From the NCBI GenBank assembly GCA_947169685.1, contig CAMVQS010000024.1:1-35801 (forward strand): a DNA stretch of 35,801 nucleotides, given 5' to 3'. The notes beneath the pieces were generated by a model. The model saw nothing but the letters and a program-made list of their open reading frames with translations. It did no database searches and was not told where the DNA came from. Position 1 is the first letter of the stretch. Each line of letters starts with the position of its first letter. Both the position numbers and the translations under genes were made by a program. Positions 1 through 7,829 of this stretch are shown piece after piece. Source of the DNA: an uncultured Prevotella sp. Its GTDB lineage: Bacteria; Bacteroidota; Bacteroidia; Bacteroidales; Bacteroidaceae.

Positions 1-40
1 GCCAAGGTTGGGGTCGCGGGTCCGAGTCCCGTTTTCCGCT
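1..40 (+). tRNA. tRNA-Gly (GCC), 5' part outside the window
   Basis: Only the 3' half is present. The window opens on the anticodon GCC, followed by AA and a 3' anticodon stem GGTTG. A T arm follows (GCGGG, loop TCCGAGT, CCCGT), then a 3' acceptor strand TTTCCGC and discriminator T at 40. The acceptor strand would pair with GCGGAAA, which is typical of glycine tRNA. No CCA is encoded. A T run at 45-52 may be part of a termination signal, although no hairpin other than the tRNA itself precedes it. Confidence 0.85.
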
Positions 41-74
41 CTCCTTTTTTTATTTACAGGAAAACTCGACTTAA

Positions 75-617
75 ATGAATTTATACTTACGTTATTTTGA
101 CAATGAGACATTAGTCAATAATGTTGACGATGCCATTGCATTTCTTGCAGATATTGACGAAATAGGCATGGATGCTACTTTAGAGGCAGATATCCGTGAC
201 TATGCTGCAAGTGATGTGCTTTATCCGAAACGATATAAGATACGTCCACGCGTTTATTTTATTATTATCAAAACGGAGGCTGCCAACATGCAGGATTTCA
301 AGGAGAAGAAGGCTATACACCCAGGATTGGAGTTGGGTCGTGAAAAGCCTGTTCCGTCTGCTGTTTTGAGACTGAACGAGGAACTTCCTGGCTGGTATGA
401 GGGAAGTATCGACTTCAAGCGTGTCCTACTTGTACCTGGTACGGGTAAGTTCCAGTATCGTGACACTCATTTTGTTGCACAATGCAAGGCCATGTCGGGA
501 ATAGACTGCTATAATCGCATTGTGGAACATTTGCGTTCGCGTGTTGACGAGCGTAGCCAATTCCCTTCAGCCAAGGGTAAGAACTTCAAGTTCCGTTATC
601 TGGGGCAGGCGAGATAA
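75..617 (+). CDS. conserved Bacteroidales protein of unknown function
   Basis: This 180-residue protein has no signal peptide or membrane segment and is probably cytoplasmic. It is rich in aromatic and charged residues. It has a central basic stretch (YPKRYKIRPRVYF, about residues 50-63) and a C-terminal block (QFPSAKGKNFKFRYLG) that looks strongly constrained. I cannot assign a domain or a reaction. It sits 34 nt after tRNA-Gly and 9 nt before ssb, so it is probably co-transcribed with ssb and gldE. Its C-terminal Lys/Arg/aromatic pattern and its place beside ssb would fit a nucleic-acid-related role, but that is inference only. The ATG at 75 is the first in frame and leaves a short A-rich leader. 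Confidence 0.85.
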   Translation: MNLYLRYFDNETLVNNVDDAIAFLADIDEIGMDATLEADIRDYAASDVLYPKRYKIRPRVYFIIIKTEAANMQDFKEKKAIHPGLELGREKPVPSAVLRLNEELPGWYEGSIDFKRVLLVPGTGKFQYRDTHFVAQCKAMSGIDCYNRIVEHLRSRVDERSQFPSAKGKNFKFRYLGQAR

Positions 618-626
618 GACAACGGT

Positions 627-962
627 ATGAATAAGGTAATGTTAATCGGCAATGTGGGCAAGGAGCCTGAAGTGCGCTATGTTGAGGCAGGAGTAGCGGT
701 AGCTCGTATATCGCTGGCGACAACGGAGCGCGGCTATACCCTGCAGAACGGTACACAAGTGCCCGATCAGACGGATTGGCATTACGTTATCTTCTGGCGT
801 AAGCTGGCTGAGATTGTGGAAAAGTACGTGCATAAGGGTGATAAGCTTTATGTGGAAGGCCGTGTGCGCTATCGTTCGTTTGATGATAAGCAGGGCGTGC
901 GTCATAACGTTACCGAGATTTGGGCCGACAATATGGAAATGTTGACACCCCGTTCTGAATAA
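627..962 (+). CDS. ssb: single-stranded DNA-binding protein
   Basis: SSB binds and protects single-stranded DNA during replication, repair and recombination. The product is 111 residues and is almost entirely one OB fold. It starts MNKVMLIGNVGKEPEVRY, the classic SSB N-terminus, and contains WHYVIFWRKLAEIVEKYVHKGDKLYVEGRVRYRSF. It lacks the long Gly/Pro-rich linker and the acidic DDDIPF-type tail of E. coli SSB and ends shortly after the fold (MEMLTPRSE). Short SSBs of this type occur in Bacteroidetes, and a longer paralogue could exist elsewhere. It lies 9 nt after the preceding gene and 2 nt before gldE, so the three genes look like one operon. Confidence 0.95.
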   Translation: MNKVMLIGNVGKEPEVRYVEAGVAVARISLATTERGYTLQNGTQVPDQTDWHYVIFWRKLAEIVEKYVHKGDKLYVEGRVRYRSFDDKQGVRHNVTEIWADNMEMLTPRSE

Positions 963-964
963 TC

Positions 965-2296
965 ATGGAAGAGTTCCTACAAGTGTTTTCTGAAGTCCAT
1001 TTCTATGCACCTTCTATGGGTGCTGTTATTGCTATTTGTTTAGCTGGATTGTTACTGCTCTTCTCTGGATTTGCCTCTGGTTCTGAAATCGCTTTTTTCT
1101 CTCTTTCTCCGACTGACCTGAATGACTTGGAAGAAAGCAAGGACGAACGTGACCAGACGATTATGAAGTTGCGTGAGAATTCAGAGCGTACCCTGGCTAC
1201 CATTCTGATTACTAACAATTTGGTTAATGTGACCATCATTATGCTCTGCAACTACTTCTTTGCAAACTCAGTAGTTGAAGGTAAACCTGTCATAGACTTC
1301 GGTCAGGCATATTGGTTGCATTTTCTGGTGATTACGGTGCTACTGACATTCCTGTTGCTGTTGTTTGGCGAGATTATGCCTAAGATGTATTGTGGTCAGC
1401 ACGCACTGGCTTATTGCCGCAGAGCCGTTGGCAGCATACAATTGTGTAGTAAGCTCTTTTATCCGTTTTCCTATATTCTGATACGTTCTGGACTATGGGC
1501 TGAAAAGGTGGTTCCGCAGGAGAACCGCGTGTTAAGCGTCGATGATCTGGAGCAGGCATTGGAACTGACAGATAAGGAAGATATTAAGGAAGAACAGCGT
1601 ATTCTGGAAGGTATTGTACGTTTTGGTGACGAAACAGCCAAAGAGATTATGACCATCCGTCAGGATGTGGTGGACCTTGATATTACGACATCGTTCTCAG
1701 ATGTGTTGAAATGTATCGTTGAAAATAACTATTCTCGTATTCCTGTGTGTCAGGATAGCATTGACAACATCAGGGGTGTTCTCTATATCAAAGACTTATT
1801 GCCGCATCTGAATAAGTCGGCCAATTTCCGTTGGCAGACGTTGATTCGTCCGCCTTATTTCGTGCCAGAGACCAAGAAGATTGACGATTTGCTGCGCGAG
1901 TTTCAGGAGAACAAGATTCATATTGCCATCGTGGTGGATGAGTTTGGCGGAACAAGTGGTATCGTTACGTTGGAAGACGTGTTGGAGGAAATCGTCGGCG
2001 AAATCAACGACGAGTACGATGAGGATGAGAAGAGTTATATCCGCGTCAACAGCAATACCTTTGTCTTTGAGGGCAAAACGCTGTTGAGCGACTTATATAA
2101 GATTCTAAAAATTGATGATGAGACTTTTGAAGAGGTGGAGGGTGATGCAGACTCATTAGCAGGCTTGCTGCTGGAGATTAAGGGTGACTTCCCTAGTCTG
2201 CATGAGAAACTTGACTTCAAGAACTTCACCTTCGAGGTGCTTGAAATGGAAGAACGTCGCATCTCGAAGGTAAAGGTCATCATTCACCAGCCGTAA
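965..2296 (+). CDS. gldE: GldE-like CBS-domain membrane protein (CorC/HlyC family)
   Basis: The product has 443 residues. The N-terminal part (about residues 15-200) is a DUF21/CNNM-type membrane domain with roughly four hydrophobic segments and the family motif FGEIMPK. A pair of CBS domains follows (about 215-345, including the SRIPVCQDSIDNIRGVLYIKDLL and FGGTSGIVTLEDVLEEIVGEI stretches), then a CorC/HlyC transporter-associated domain at the C-terminus. Proteins of this build near ssb in Bacteroidetes are called GldE, which was identified in gliding Flavobacterium. In non-gliding Bacteroidales the role is unclear; ion transport or support of secretion are guesses. The start is 2 nt after the ssb stop. 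Its 3' end overlaps the convergent peptidase gene by 13 bp. Confidence 0.9.
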   Translation: MEEFLQVFSEVHFYAPSMGAVIAICLAGLLLLFSGFASGSEIAFFSLSPTDLNDLEESKDERDQTIMKLRENSERTLATILITNNLVNVTIIMLCNYFFANSVVEGKPVIDFGQAYWLHFLVITVLLTFLLLLFGEIMPKMYCGQHALAYCRRAVGSIQLCSKLFYPFSYILIRSGLWAEKVVPQENRVLSVDDLEQALELTDKEDIKEEQRILEGIVRFGDETAKEIMTIRQDVVDLDITTSFSDVLKCIVENNYSRIPVCQDSIDNIRGVLYIKDLLPHLNKSANFRWQTLIRPPYFVPETKKIDDLLREFQENKIHIAIVVDEFGGTSGIVTLEDVLEEIVGEINDEYDEDEKSYIRVNSNTFVFEGKTLLSDLYKILKIDDETFEEVEGDADSLAGLLLEIKGDFPSLHEKLDFKNFTFEVLEMEERRISKVKVIIHQP

Positions 2297-3501
2297 CTGT
2301 TCCAGCTGACTGCATGGTACCACTGCATCTGGTGGTAATTGGAGTTATAGTGTTTGCTATAGCTGTATTCGTTGTAGAAGGTACGAGGAATATACATCGA
2401 CATTCCGCCATATCTCTCTTCGGTAGCAGTGAAATCATTGAAGTTAATGTGCCCGTTGGTCATCCAAGTGCTGGCGATACGTTTGTAGATAACGGCACGG
2501 TCGAGTGACTGTTTCCATTGTGTATATTCATTGTCTGAGGCATTTTGTAACAGAAAGTCGTTCATGTCGTAGAGAACGCGTAACCTGTTCATTGTAACGC
2601 CGTCGTAGTACATTAGTCCTGACAGATTTAATTCTGCCTCAGCAGTAGGAGCAAGAGTCTGTAGGATAACACGGGTGGCATTGGCCAGGTTTTCCATCTC
2701 GCTCATCTTAATTACAGATAGTGGCTCTTTGCTATTGTATTCGTCGGCATAGATGTCAATGATCTTTTGGTATGCTGTAGTGCCAGAAGTGTCGAACAGG
2801 TAGGGCGTCATCTTGTCATAAGGTGCTCCCTGGCCGGGAATTTCTGCGGGCGATGCTATCAGGTAGTCGGTGCTCTTGCGCAACTCGTAGGCAGTCTCTG
2901 CATTACCCATGTTGCAACAGTCGCAGAAGATGTAGTCGAACTTAAAGCTCAGATGATTCAGTACTGAGGCCAGCGTGGGAATATTAATCCACTTGCCGAA
3001 GCTGTCAGAGCGGTTACTGTTATCGCCCGTGTCACGTCCGTAGGCACGTCTGAGAGGGCTGTTCTCTGCTACTGCCACCGTGTCACTTTCAATTTCCCAC
3101 CCAGAGGCATGGCCCCAGAGTACCAATCCATAGCTTTTGGCAGGATAGTTCTGCTTGACCCATTCTAGGATTTCGTACATCTTCTCAGGGTCAGAGTTAT
3201 AGAAATCTGCGTCGTACTGTTTGACGAGTTCCTTTTTCCCTCCTGAATATTTCCAGATGCTGGGTTTTTCTTTGGAGGATGCTTTGTCCAGGAATGCAAT
3301 ATAGTTACAATCGTTTCCAATGGCCTTTGAGCCAGCAATCATCTCCGTGGTGTCCATATCGGCAAAGCTGGAAAGATTGTTCTCTGCCGATATATAGACA
3401 ATGACGGTACGTTTGGCCTGAGTAGATACAGGATTGTCTTCTGATTTTCCACACGATGCGAAGATGAGGATGGCGCTAACCAATATCAATAATTGTTTCA
3501 T
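2284..3501 (-). CDS. clostripain-family (C11) cysteine peptidase lipoprotein
   Basis: The product has 405 residues. It begins with a lipoprotein signal peptide (hydrophobic residues 4-16, lipobox FASC, lipidated Cys17), so it should be anchored in an envelope membrane, possibly surface exposed. The peptidase C11 core follows. The catalytic His is seen in LVLWGHASGW (His131). The catalytic Cys is in FCDCCNMGN, where Cys196 aligns with the Cys of the family motif DxCLM. Known members cleave after Arg or Lys. The substrate here is unknown. The gene is alone on its strand, converges on gldE with a 13-bp tail overlap and has its own -7 element upstream. Family assignment is firm; specificity is not. 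Confidence 0.9.
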   Translation of the reverse strand: MKQLLILVSAILIFASCGKSEDNPVSTQAKRTVIVYISAENNLSSFADMDTTEMIAGSKAIGNDCNYIAFLDKASSKEKPSIWKYSGGKKELVKQYDADFYNSDPEKMYEILEWVKQNYPAKSYGLVLWGHASGWEIESDTVAVAENSPLRRAYGRDTGDNSNRSDSFGKWINIPTLASVLNHLSFKFDYIFCDCCNMGNAETAYELRKSTDYLIASPAEIPGQGAPYDKMTPYLFDTSGTTAYQKIIDIYADEYNSKEPLSVIKMSEMENLANATRVILQTLAPTAEAELNLSGLMYYDGVTMNRLRVLYDMNDFLLQNASDNEYTQWKQSLDRAVIYKRIASTWMTNGHINFNDFTATEERYGGMSMYIPRTFYNEYSYSKHYNSNYHQMQWYHAVSWNSYGW

Positions 3502-3520
3502 CTGTTGTAATATTTTCGGG

Positions 3521-3528
3521 CAAAGGTA
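3521..3528 (-). promoter_or_regulatory. -7 promoter element of the C11 peptidase gene
   Basis: On the minus strand this reads TACCTTTG, a perfect match to the Bacteroidetes -7 consensus TAnnTTTG, 20 nt before the start codon. No TTG is seen 20 nt further upstream, so only the -7 box is supported. Confidence 0.6.
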
Positions 3529-3550
3529 CGAAAAAGAATGGATTTTTTAT

Positions 3551-3558
3551 TACTTTTG
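3551..3558 (+). promoter_or_regulatory. -7 promoter element of the zinc-ribbon repeat gene
   Basis: TACTTTTG matches TAnnTTTG and lies 28 nt before the ATG at 3587. It sits back to back with the minus-strand element at 3521-3528, so this 85-bp gap is a divergent promoter region. No clear -33 TTG is seen. Confidence 0.55.
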
Positions 3559-3586
3559 CAGACAAAAATTAAAGAAAAAGAAGAAT

Positions 3587-4240
3587 ATGGCTCTTATAAA
3601 GTGTCCTGAATGTGGTCATCAGGTTAGTGACAAGGCTAAGACTTGTCCAGGTTGTGGCATAGAAATCGCAGGTAATATTGTAGGTAAAAAGAAGAAAAGT
3701 CACTCTGTTGCTATTACCATAACTATTGCTTTCATCATCTCGTTGGTTGTGGCGCTTGTCGGCTTTTACTACATCAACGAAAAGAATCAGCAGAACGAAA
3801 CCATTGCCTTTCAACGGGCTATCACCAGTGAAGAACCGCTTATTATGCAGGACTACCTGTTACGCTATCCCCACGCATCACGTGAGCGTCGTGATAGTGT
3901 AGAGAAGGTCCTTGCCCGTTTGCAGAAAATTGAACTTGACTGGCAGAACGCTTATGCCAGCAAGAGCCGCTCAACCTTAAAAGCTTTTATTGAACAAAAT
4001 CCGCAGAACAAACACGTGAGGGAAGCTCGTCTGACCATTGATTCACTTGACTGGGTATTGGCTTGTGAGAGAAATAGCGTGGAATCGTACGAGGCTTATT
4101 TGAAAGAGTATTCCAATCAGGGAGAGCATTCTGACGAAGCTGTCATGAAGCGTGATGAAGTAAAAGCCCTGCTTGAAGCAGAGGAGAAAGCTCTTCAAGA
4201 TAGTATTGCTGCGAATTCACTCCTCGATGTGCGTAAGTGA
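3587..4240 (+). CDS. zinc-ribbon, single-TM protein with three helical repeats
   Basis: The product has 217 residues. An N-terminal zinc ribbon with two CxxC pairs (CPECGHQ at 6-12 and CPGCGIE near 20-26) is followed by a Lys-rich stretch and one membrane segment (about 38-60). The rest is charged and helical and contains three similar units of about 40 residues, each with a pattern like LxxYLxxxP or FIEQNP followed by REAR-type helices. This looks like a TPR-like scaffold outside the membrane. The start is the ATG just before MALIKCPECG; an upstream in-frame ATG at 3434 is rejected because it would run through the promoter region. The function is unknown; protein binding is a reasonable guess. 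Its tail overlaps the convergent gene by 24 bp. Confidence 0.85.
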   Translation: MALIKCPECGHQVSDKAKTCPGCGIEIAGNIVGKKKKSHSVAITITIAFIISLVVALVGFYYINEKNQQNETIAFQRAITSEEPLIMQDYLLRYPHASRERRDSVEKVLARLQKIELDWQNAYASKSRSTLKAFIEQNPQNKHVREARLTIDSLDWVLACERNSVESYEAYLKEYSNQGEHSDEAVMKRDEVKALLEAEEKALQDSIAANSLLDVRK

Positions 4241-5032
4241 GTTGGCAAAACTCTTGATGAAATTCGTCACAGCTTCTGTGGGGTAGAGTCGTGAATAACG
4301 TGCAGAATGTCCTACATGCCAGAACATTGCCCGCGAGTTGTGGGTTCGTACAAATATCTGGTCTTCTTTTTGCGTGAAGTACCATTCGTCCGTCGATAGT
4401 TCTGTCTCGTTAAATAACTCTTCGACTAATTGTTGCGCCATTTTATCCAGATTCTTTTTCAAGAATGGCAGTTCCTCTGCAGTAAAACTGAAATATGATA
4501 CCAATAGAGTTCCCAGTAGGTCTGCCATAGGTTGCAGACGAAGTGAGTTAATCCATGTTTGCAATTTGTCGTGGTCTATACCGTTTTGGGGCTTCCGAAT
4601 CATTTGTGCCAACTCTATCAGCAGAGGTAGTGAGATGCCTTCGTTCAAGATGCTGCGCGTGTTGTTGACTATGTTGAGCAGCAACAGTCGGGTAGGGGTT
4701 TCTTCCTTCGAACTTTCCTGATCAATGATGGCCTGTAACTTACGGTCAAGCAAAGGATTGGTAAAGCCCGTCATTACCTCGTCATCGTTTGTTTCTTCTG
4801 TTTGTACAATGGTTTTTTTCCACTTTTCCCGCAACTCGGGTAATATTAACGTCACGAAATAATCATCCTTACATACGTTCAGACCTTGTCTGATATAGTC
4901 TGTTACTCCGTGAAAAAGAGAAAGTTGATATATCCTGCGCCACTTCCAGGGTGAAAGCGGTTCAATAGACTCTTGTTTGCCGAAGACTCCAGCACGTAGT
5001 AAGCGGAAAAAATTACGTTTAATAGCTGTCAT
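4217..5032 (-). CDS. nucleotidyltransferase-like protein (possible NTP_transf_5 relative)
   Basis: The product has 271 residues and no signal peptide. The N-terminus (FFRLLRAGVFG, then WKWRRIYQLSLFHGVTDYIRQGL) resembles the opening helices of the NTP_transf_5 nucleotidyltransferase family. A later helix (LPLLIELAQMIRK ... LQTWINSLRLQPMADLLGTLL) resembles the family's later part. I do not see the usual GxDxD-type catalytic motif between them, so this may be a degenerate or structural relative. The start at 5032 overlaps the stop of the antiporter gene as ATGA, which suggests translational coupling and marks it as the last gene of that operon. An ORF extension upstream to 5194 lies inside the antiporter gene and is rejected. 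The gene is real; the function is uncertain. Confidence 0.7.
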   Translation of the reverse strand: MTAIKRNFFRLLRAGVFGKQESIEPLSPWKWRRIYQLSLFHGVTDYIRQGLNVCKDDYFVTLILPELREKWKKTIVQTEETNDDEVMTGFTNPLLDRKLQAIIDQESSKEETPTRLLLLNIVNNTRSILNEGISLPLLIELAQMIRKPQNGIDHDKLQTWINSLRLQPMADLLGTLLVSYFSFTAEELPFLKKNLDKMAQQLVEELFNETELSTDEWYFTQKEDQIFVRTHNSRAMFWHVGHSARYSRLYPTEAVTNFIKSFANSLTHIEE

Positions 5033-6303
5033 GAGTATCGTCTTGGATATCTGAATAGTATGGATAATGTGGCCGCAATACCAATGGCCATCGGATAGTA
5101 TAGATACGGCATAATGCCGATGGGGTTGACTTTTGCCAGTCCTGCTGCCATCAGCAGTTGGGCACCATAGGGGATGACACCCTGCATCATACAAGAGTAG
5201 GTGTCAAGGATGGAGGCACATTTGCGGTTATCGACACCATATTTGTCGCCAATCTTCTTGGCAATGCTGCCGACGGTGAGGATGGCTACAGTGTTGTTGG
5301 CCGTGCAAATGTTAACAAGTGACACCAGTGCGCCGATGGATAGTTCTGCTCCTCGTTTCCCGTGGATGTGGCGTGTCATCATCTTGATAATGAAGTCGAT
5401 ACCGCCATTGAATTTGATGATTTCCAGCAGTCCACCAGCCATCATGGTAATAATGATGAGTTCGCCCATTCCTATGATACCTGTACCCATCGCAGAGAAC
5501 CAGCCGAAAATGTCGAATGAACCGTCTGCTATGCCAATGATTCCTGTTAGGAGAATGCCTATTGTCAAAACAGCCATTACATTCATTCCAAAGATGGCTG
5601 TCACCAGTACAATTAGATACGGAATGACTTTGATATATTGTACTTCTGCCACATGTTGCGGAGAATGCATACCCCAGCCCATAAACAGATATACGATTAG
5701 AATAATCAATGCGGCGGGTGTCACAATGAACGAATTAACGCGGAACTTGTCACTTAGACGACAGCCTTGCGTTGAGGTCGCCATAATGGTGGTGTCGCTG
5801 ATAAATGAGAGGTTGTCGCCAAAAAATGAACCACCCACGACGATAGCAGTCATGAGTGGTATGCTGGCGTCTGTTTGTTGAGCAATACCTGCGGCTATAG
5901 GGGTTAGGGCCACAATAGTGCCAACGCTGGTTCCAATAGAGAGTGAAACGAAACAGGCGGCGAAGAAAAGCCCAGGCAGGAGCATGTTGCTAGGCAGCAA
6001 TGTCAAGGTGAGGTTTACTGTAGCATCAATAGCCCCCATCATCTTGGCAGAATTGGCAAAGGCTCCTGCCAGCACGAAAATCCATAGCATCAGCATCATC
6101 TGTCCCGTACCTGCGCCTTGACTGAATTTGTCAATTCGTTTTTGCAACGGTAGTCCGCCTGTGATGATGACGGCATAAACCGAGGCTGCCAGGAAGGCTA
6201 CAGTAATGGGTACCTTATAGAAGTCGTGGGCGATAATGCTCGTAACCAGATAAAGTACGACGAATACTGCTAATGGTGATAATGCTATGAGACCTTTTTT
6301 CAT
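5029..6303 (-). CDS. NhaC-family Na+/H+ antiporter-like transporter
   Basis: The product has 424 residues and is almost entirely hydrophobic, with about 11 membrane helices. Typical NhaC-superfamily stretches are visible: SIGTSVGTIVALTPIAAGIA, GGSFFGDNLSFISDTTIMAT, and a C-terminal half with NICTANNTVAILTVGSIAK. Family members exchange Na+ and H+, or in some cases amino or organic acids for ions. It directly abuts uxaA (its ATG starts where the uxaA stop ends) and overlaps the next gene by 4 nt. This operon place beside altronate dehydratase raises the possibility that it moves a sugar acid or balances ions during its uptake, but the sequence alone shows only the family. Confidence 0.85.
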   Translation of the reverse strand: MKKGLIALSPLAVFVVLYLVTSIIAHDFYKVPITVAFLAASVYAVIITGGLPLQKRIDKFSQGAGTGQMMLMLWIFVLAGAFANSAKMMGAIDATVNLTLTLLPSNMLLPGLFFAACFVSLSIGTSVGTIVALTPIAAGIAQQTDASIPLMTAIVVGGSFFGDNLSFISDTTIMATSTQGCRLSDKFRVNSFIVTPAALIILIVYLFMGWGMHSPQHVAEVQYIKVIPYLIVLVTAIFGMNVMAVLTIGILLTGIIGIADGSFDIFGWFSAMGTGIIGMGELIIITMMAGGLLEIIKFNGGIDFIIKMMTRHIHGKRGAELSIGALVSLVNICTANNTVAILTVGSIAKKIGDKYGVDNRKCASILDTYSCMMQGVIPYGAQLLMAAGLAKVNPIGIMPYLYYPMAIGIAATLSILFRYPRRYS

Positions 6304-7797
6304 TTATAAGGTAACTCCGTTTTTGAAGATGGAGATTTCACGGTAACCGTTTTCCTCGTTGCGAGCTTTCTCGCCGCTGGCCACACTTAATATCTTGTCG
6401 ATGAATTCTGGAACAAGCTCCTGCATCGTACGACCTTCTATTAATTGGCCTGCTGAAAAGTCCACCCATTTGGGCTTGCGCTGTGCGAGGGTAGGGTTGG
6501 TTGCAATCTTCATGGTGGGAACAAATGTTCCGAAGGGAGTGCCACGGCCTGTGGTAAACAGTACCAACTGACAACCAGCAGAAGCAAGAGCGGTGGCTGC
6601 TACCAAATCGTTGCCTGGAGCTGACAAGAGGTTCAGACCATTGACTTGCAGCCGATCACCATATTCCAGCACACCGCTGACAGGGGCACGTCCGCACTTT
6701 TGCGTGCATCCCAGAGCTTTGTCTTCCAGGGTGGAGATACCGCCGGCCTTATTGCCTGGGCTTGGGTTCTCACCTACGGGTTCTCCGTGGCTCAGGAAAT
6801 ACTCCTTGAAATTATTTATCATGCTGACTGTCTGATTAAACAGCTCTGGTGTTTTACAACGGTTCATGAGAATAGTCTCAGCACCAAACATCTCTGGAAC
6901 TTCAGTCAAAATGCTCGTTCCACCCTGTGCCACCAGCCAGTCGCTGAACTCACCCACCAACGGATTGGCAGTGATTCCGCTGAATCCGTCGCTACCACCA
7001 CACTTCAAACCAACGCGCAACTTACTTACGCTAACTTCTTCGCGTCTGTCCTTTGAGGCTATTTGGTAGAGTTCGCGCAACACTTTCATGCCTTCTTCCA
7101 CTTCGTCGCCCTCTACCTGTTGTGTTACCAATAGACGGATGCGCTCCTTGTCATAGTCGCCCAACATCTTCATGAACTCCTCGGGCTGATTATTCTCACA
7201 TCCCAGGCTCAGTACGAGAACAGCACCTGCATTGGGATGCAGGCAGATGTCACGAAGCACTTTACGGGTATTCTCGTGGTCGCCCGACAACTGTGAACAT
7301 CCGAAGTTGTGGTGCCATGCATAGACGCTGTCGATGCCTTCGCATTTCGTTTCCTCACGTAACTGGGCTGCTAGTCGTTCGGCTATTCCGTTTACACAAC
7401 CAACAGTGGGTACAATCCATATCTCATTGCGAACTCCGACTTCTCCATTCTTACGGAGATATCCGTTAAAGGTTCGCTTCTCGTTTTTAATATTAAGATC
7501 CTCGTTGACAGGATTGTATGTGTATTCAAGTGTTCCGCTTAAATTGGTCTTGAGGTTGTTCTCGTTGATCCATTGACCAGCCCTCAAATCCTCAACTGCA
7601 TGTCCGATAGGATAGCCATACTTAATGATGTCTTCACCTTGCTTCTTGTCATTGATTAGAATCTTGTGACCAGCTGGTGTGTCCTGTAAAACTGTGATTT
7701 GTTTGTCATCAACCTCAATGATGTCACCCTGCTTCTTTGGCTGCAGGCATACGACAACAGAGTCGGCTGGATTAATTTTCAGAAATGTTGCTTCCAT
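6304..7797 (-). CDS. uxaA: altronate dehydratase (fused SAF and catalytic parts)
   Basis: UxaA dehydrates D-altronate to 2-keto-3-deoxygluconate in galacturonate breakdown. The product has 497 residues, the full length of the family. Residues about 1-90 form the SAF domain (GHKILINDKK, IKYGYPIGHA). The rest is the large dehydratase part with conserved motifs GCVNG, HHNFGCSQL, SLGCENNQ, GLKCGGSDGFSGITANP and GCTQKCGRAPVSGV, whose cysteines fit an iron cofactor. It is encoded directly after the LacI-type regulator (32-nt gap) and directly before the antiporter. Other galacturonate genes (uxaC, uxaB) are not in the window. Related enzymes such as galactarate dehydratase (GarD) share the fold, so the exact substrate is likely but not proven. 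Confidence 0.9.
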   Translation of the reverse strand: MEATFLKINPADSVVVCLQPKKQGDIIEVDDKQITVLQDTPAGHKILINDKKQGEDIIKYGYPIGHAVEDLRAGQWINENNLKTNLSGTLEYTYNPVNEDLNIKNEKRTFNGYLRKNGEVGVRNEIWIVPTVGCVNGIAERLAAQLREETKCEGIDSVYAWHHNFGCSQLSGDHENTRKVLRDICLHPNAGAVLVLSLGCENNQPEEFMKMLGDYDKERIRLLVTQQVEGDEVEEGMKVLRELYQIASKDRREEVSVSKLRVGLKCGGSDGFSGITANPLVGEFSDWLVAQGGTSILTEVPEMFGAETILMNRCKTPELFNQTVSMINNFKEYFLSHGEPVGENPSPGNKAGGISTLEDKALGCTQKCGRAPVSGVLEYGDRLQVNGLNLLSAPGNDLVAATALASAGCQLVLFTTGRGTPFGTFVPTMKIATNPTLAQRKPKWVDFSAGQLIEGRTMQELVPEFIDKILSVASGEKARNEENGYREISIFKNGVTL

Positions 7798-7829
7798 TGT
7801 AGTTTGTTTTTATTTGTTTGTTTAGTATA

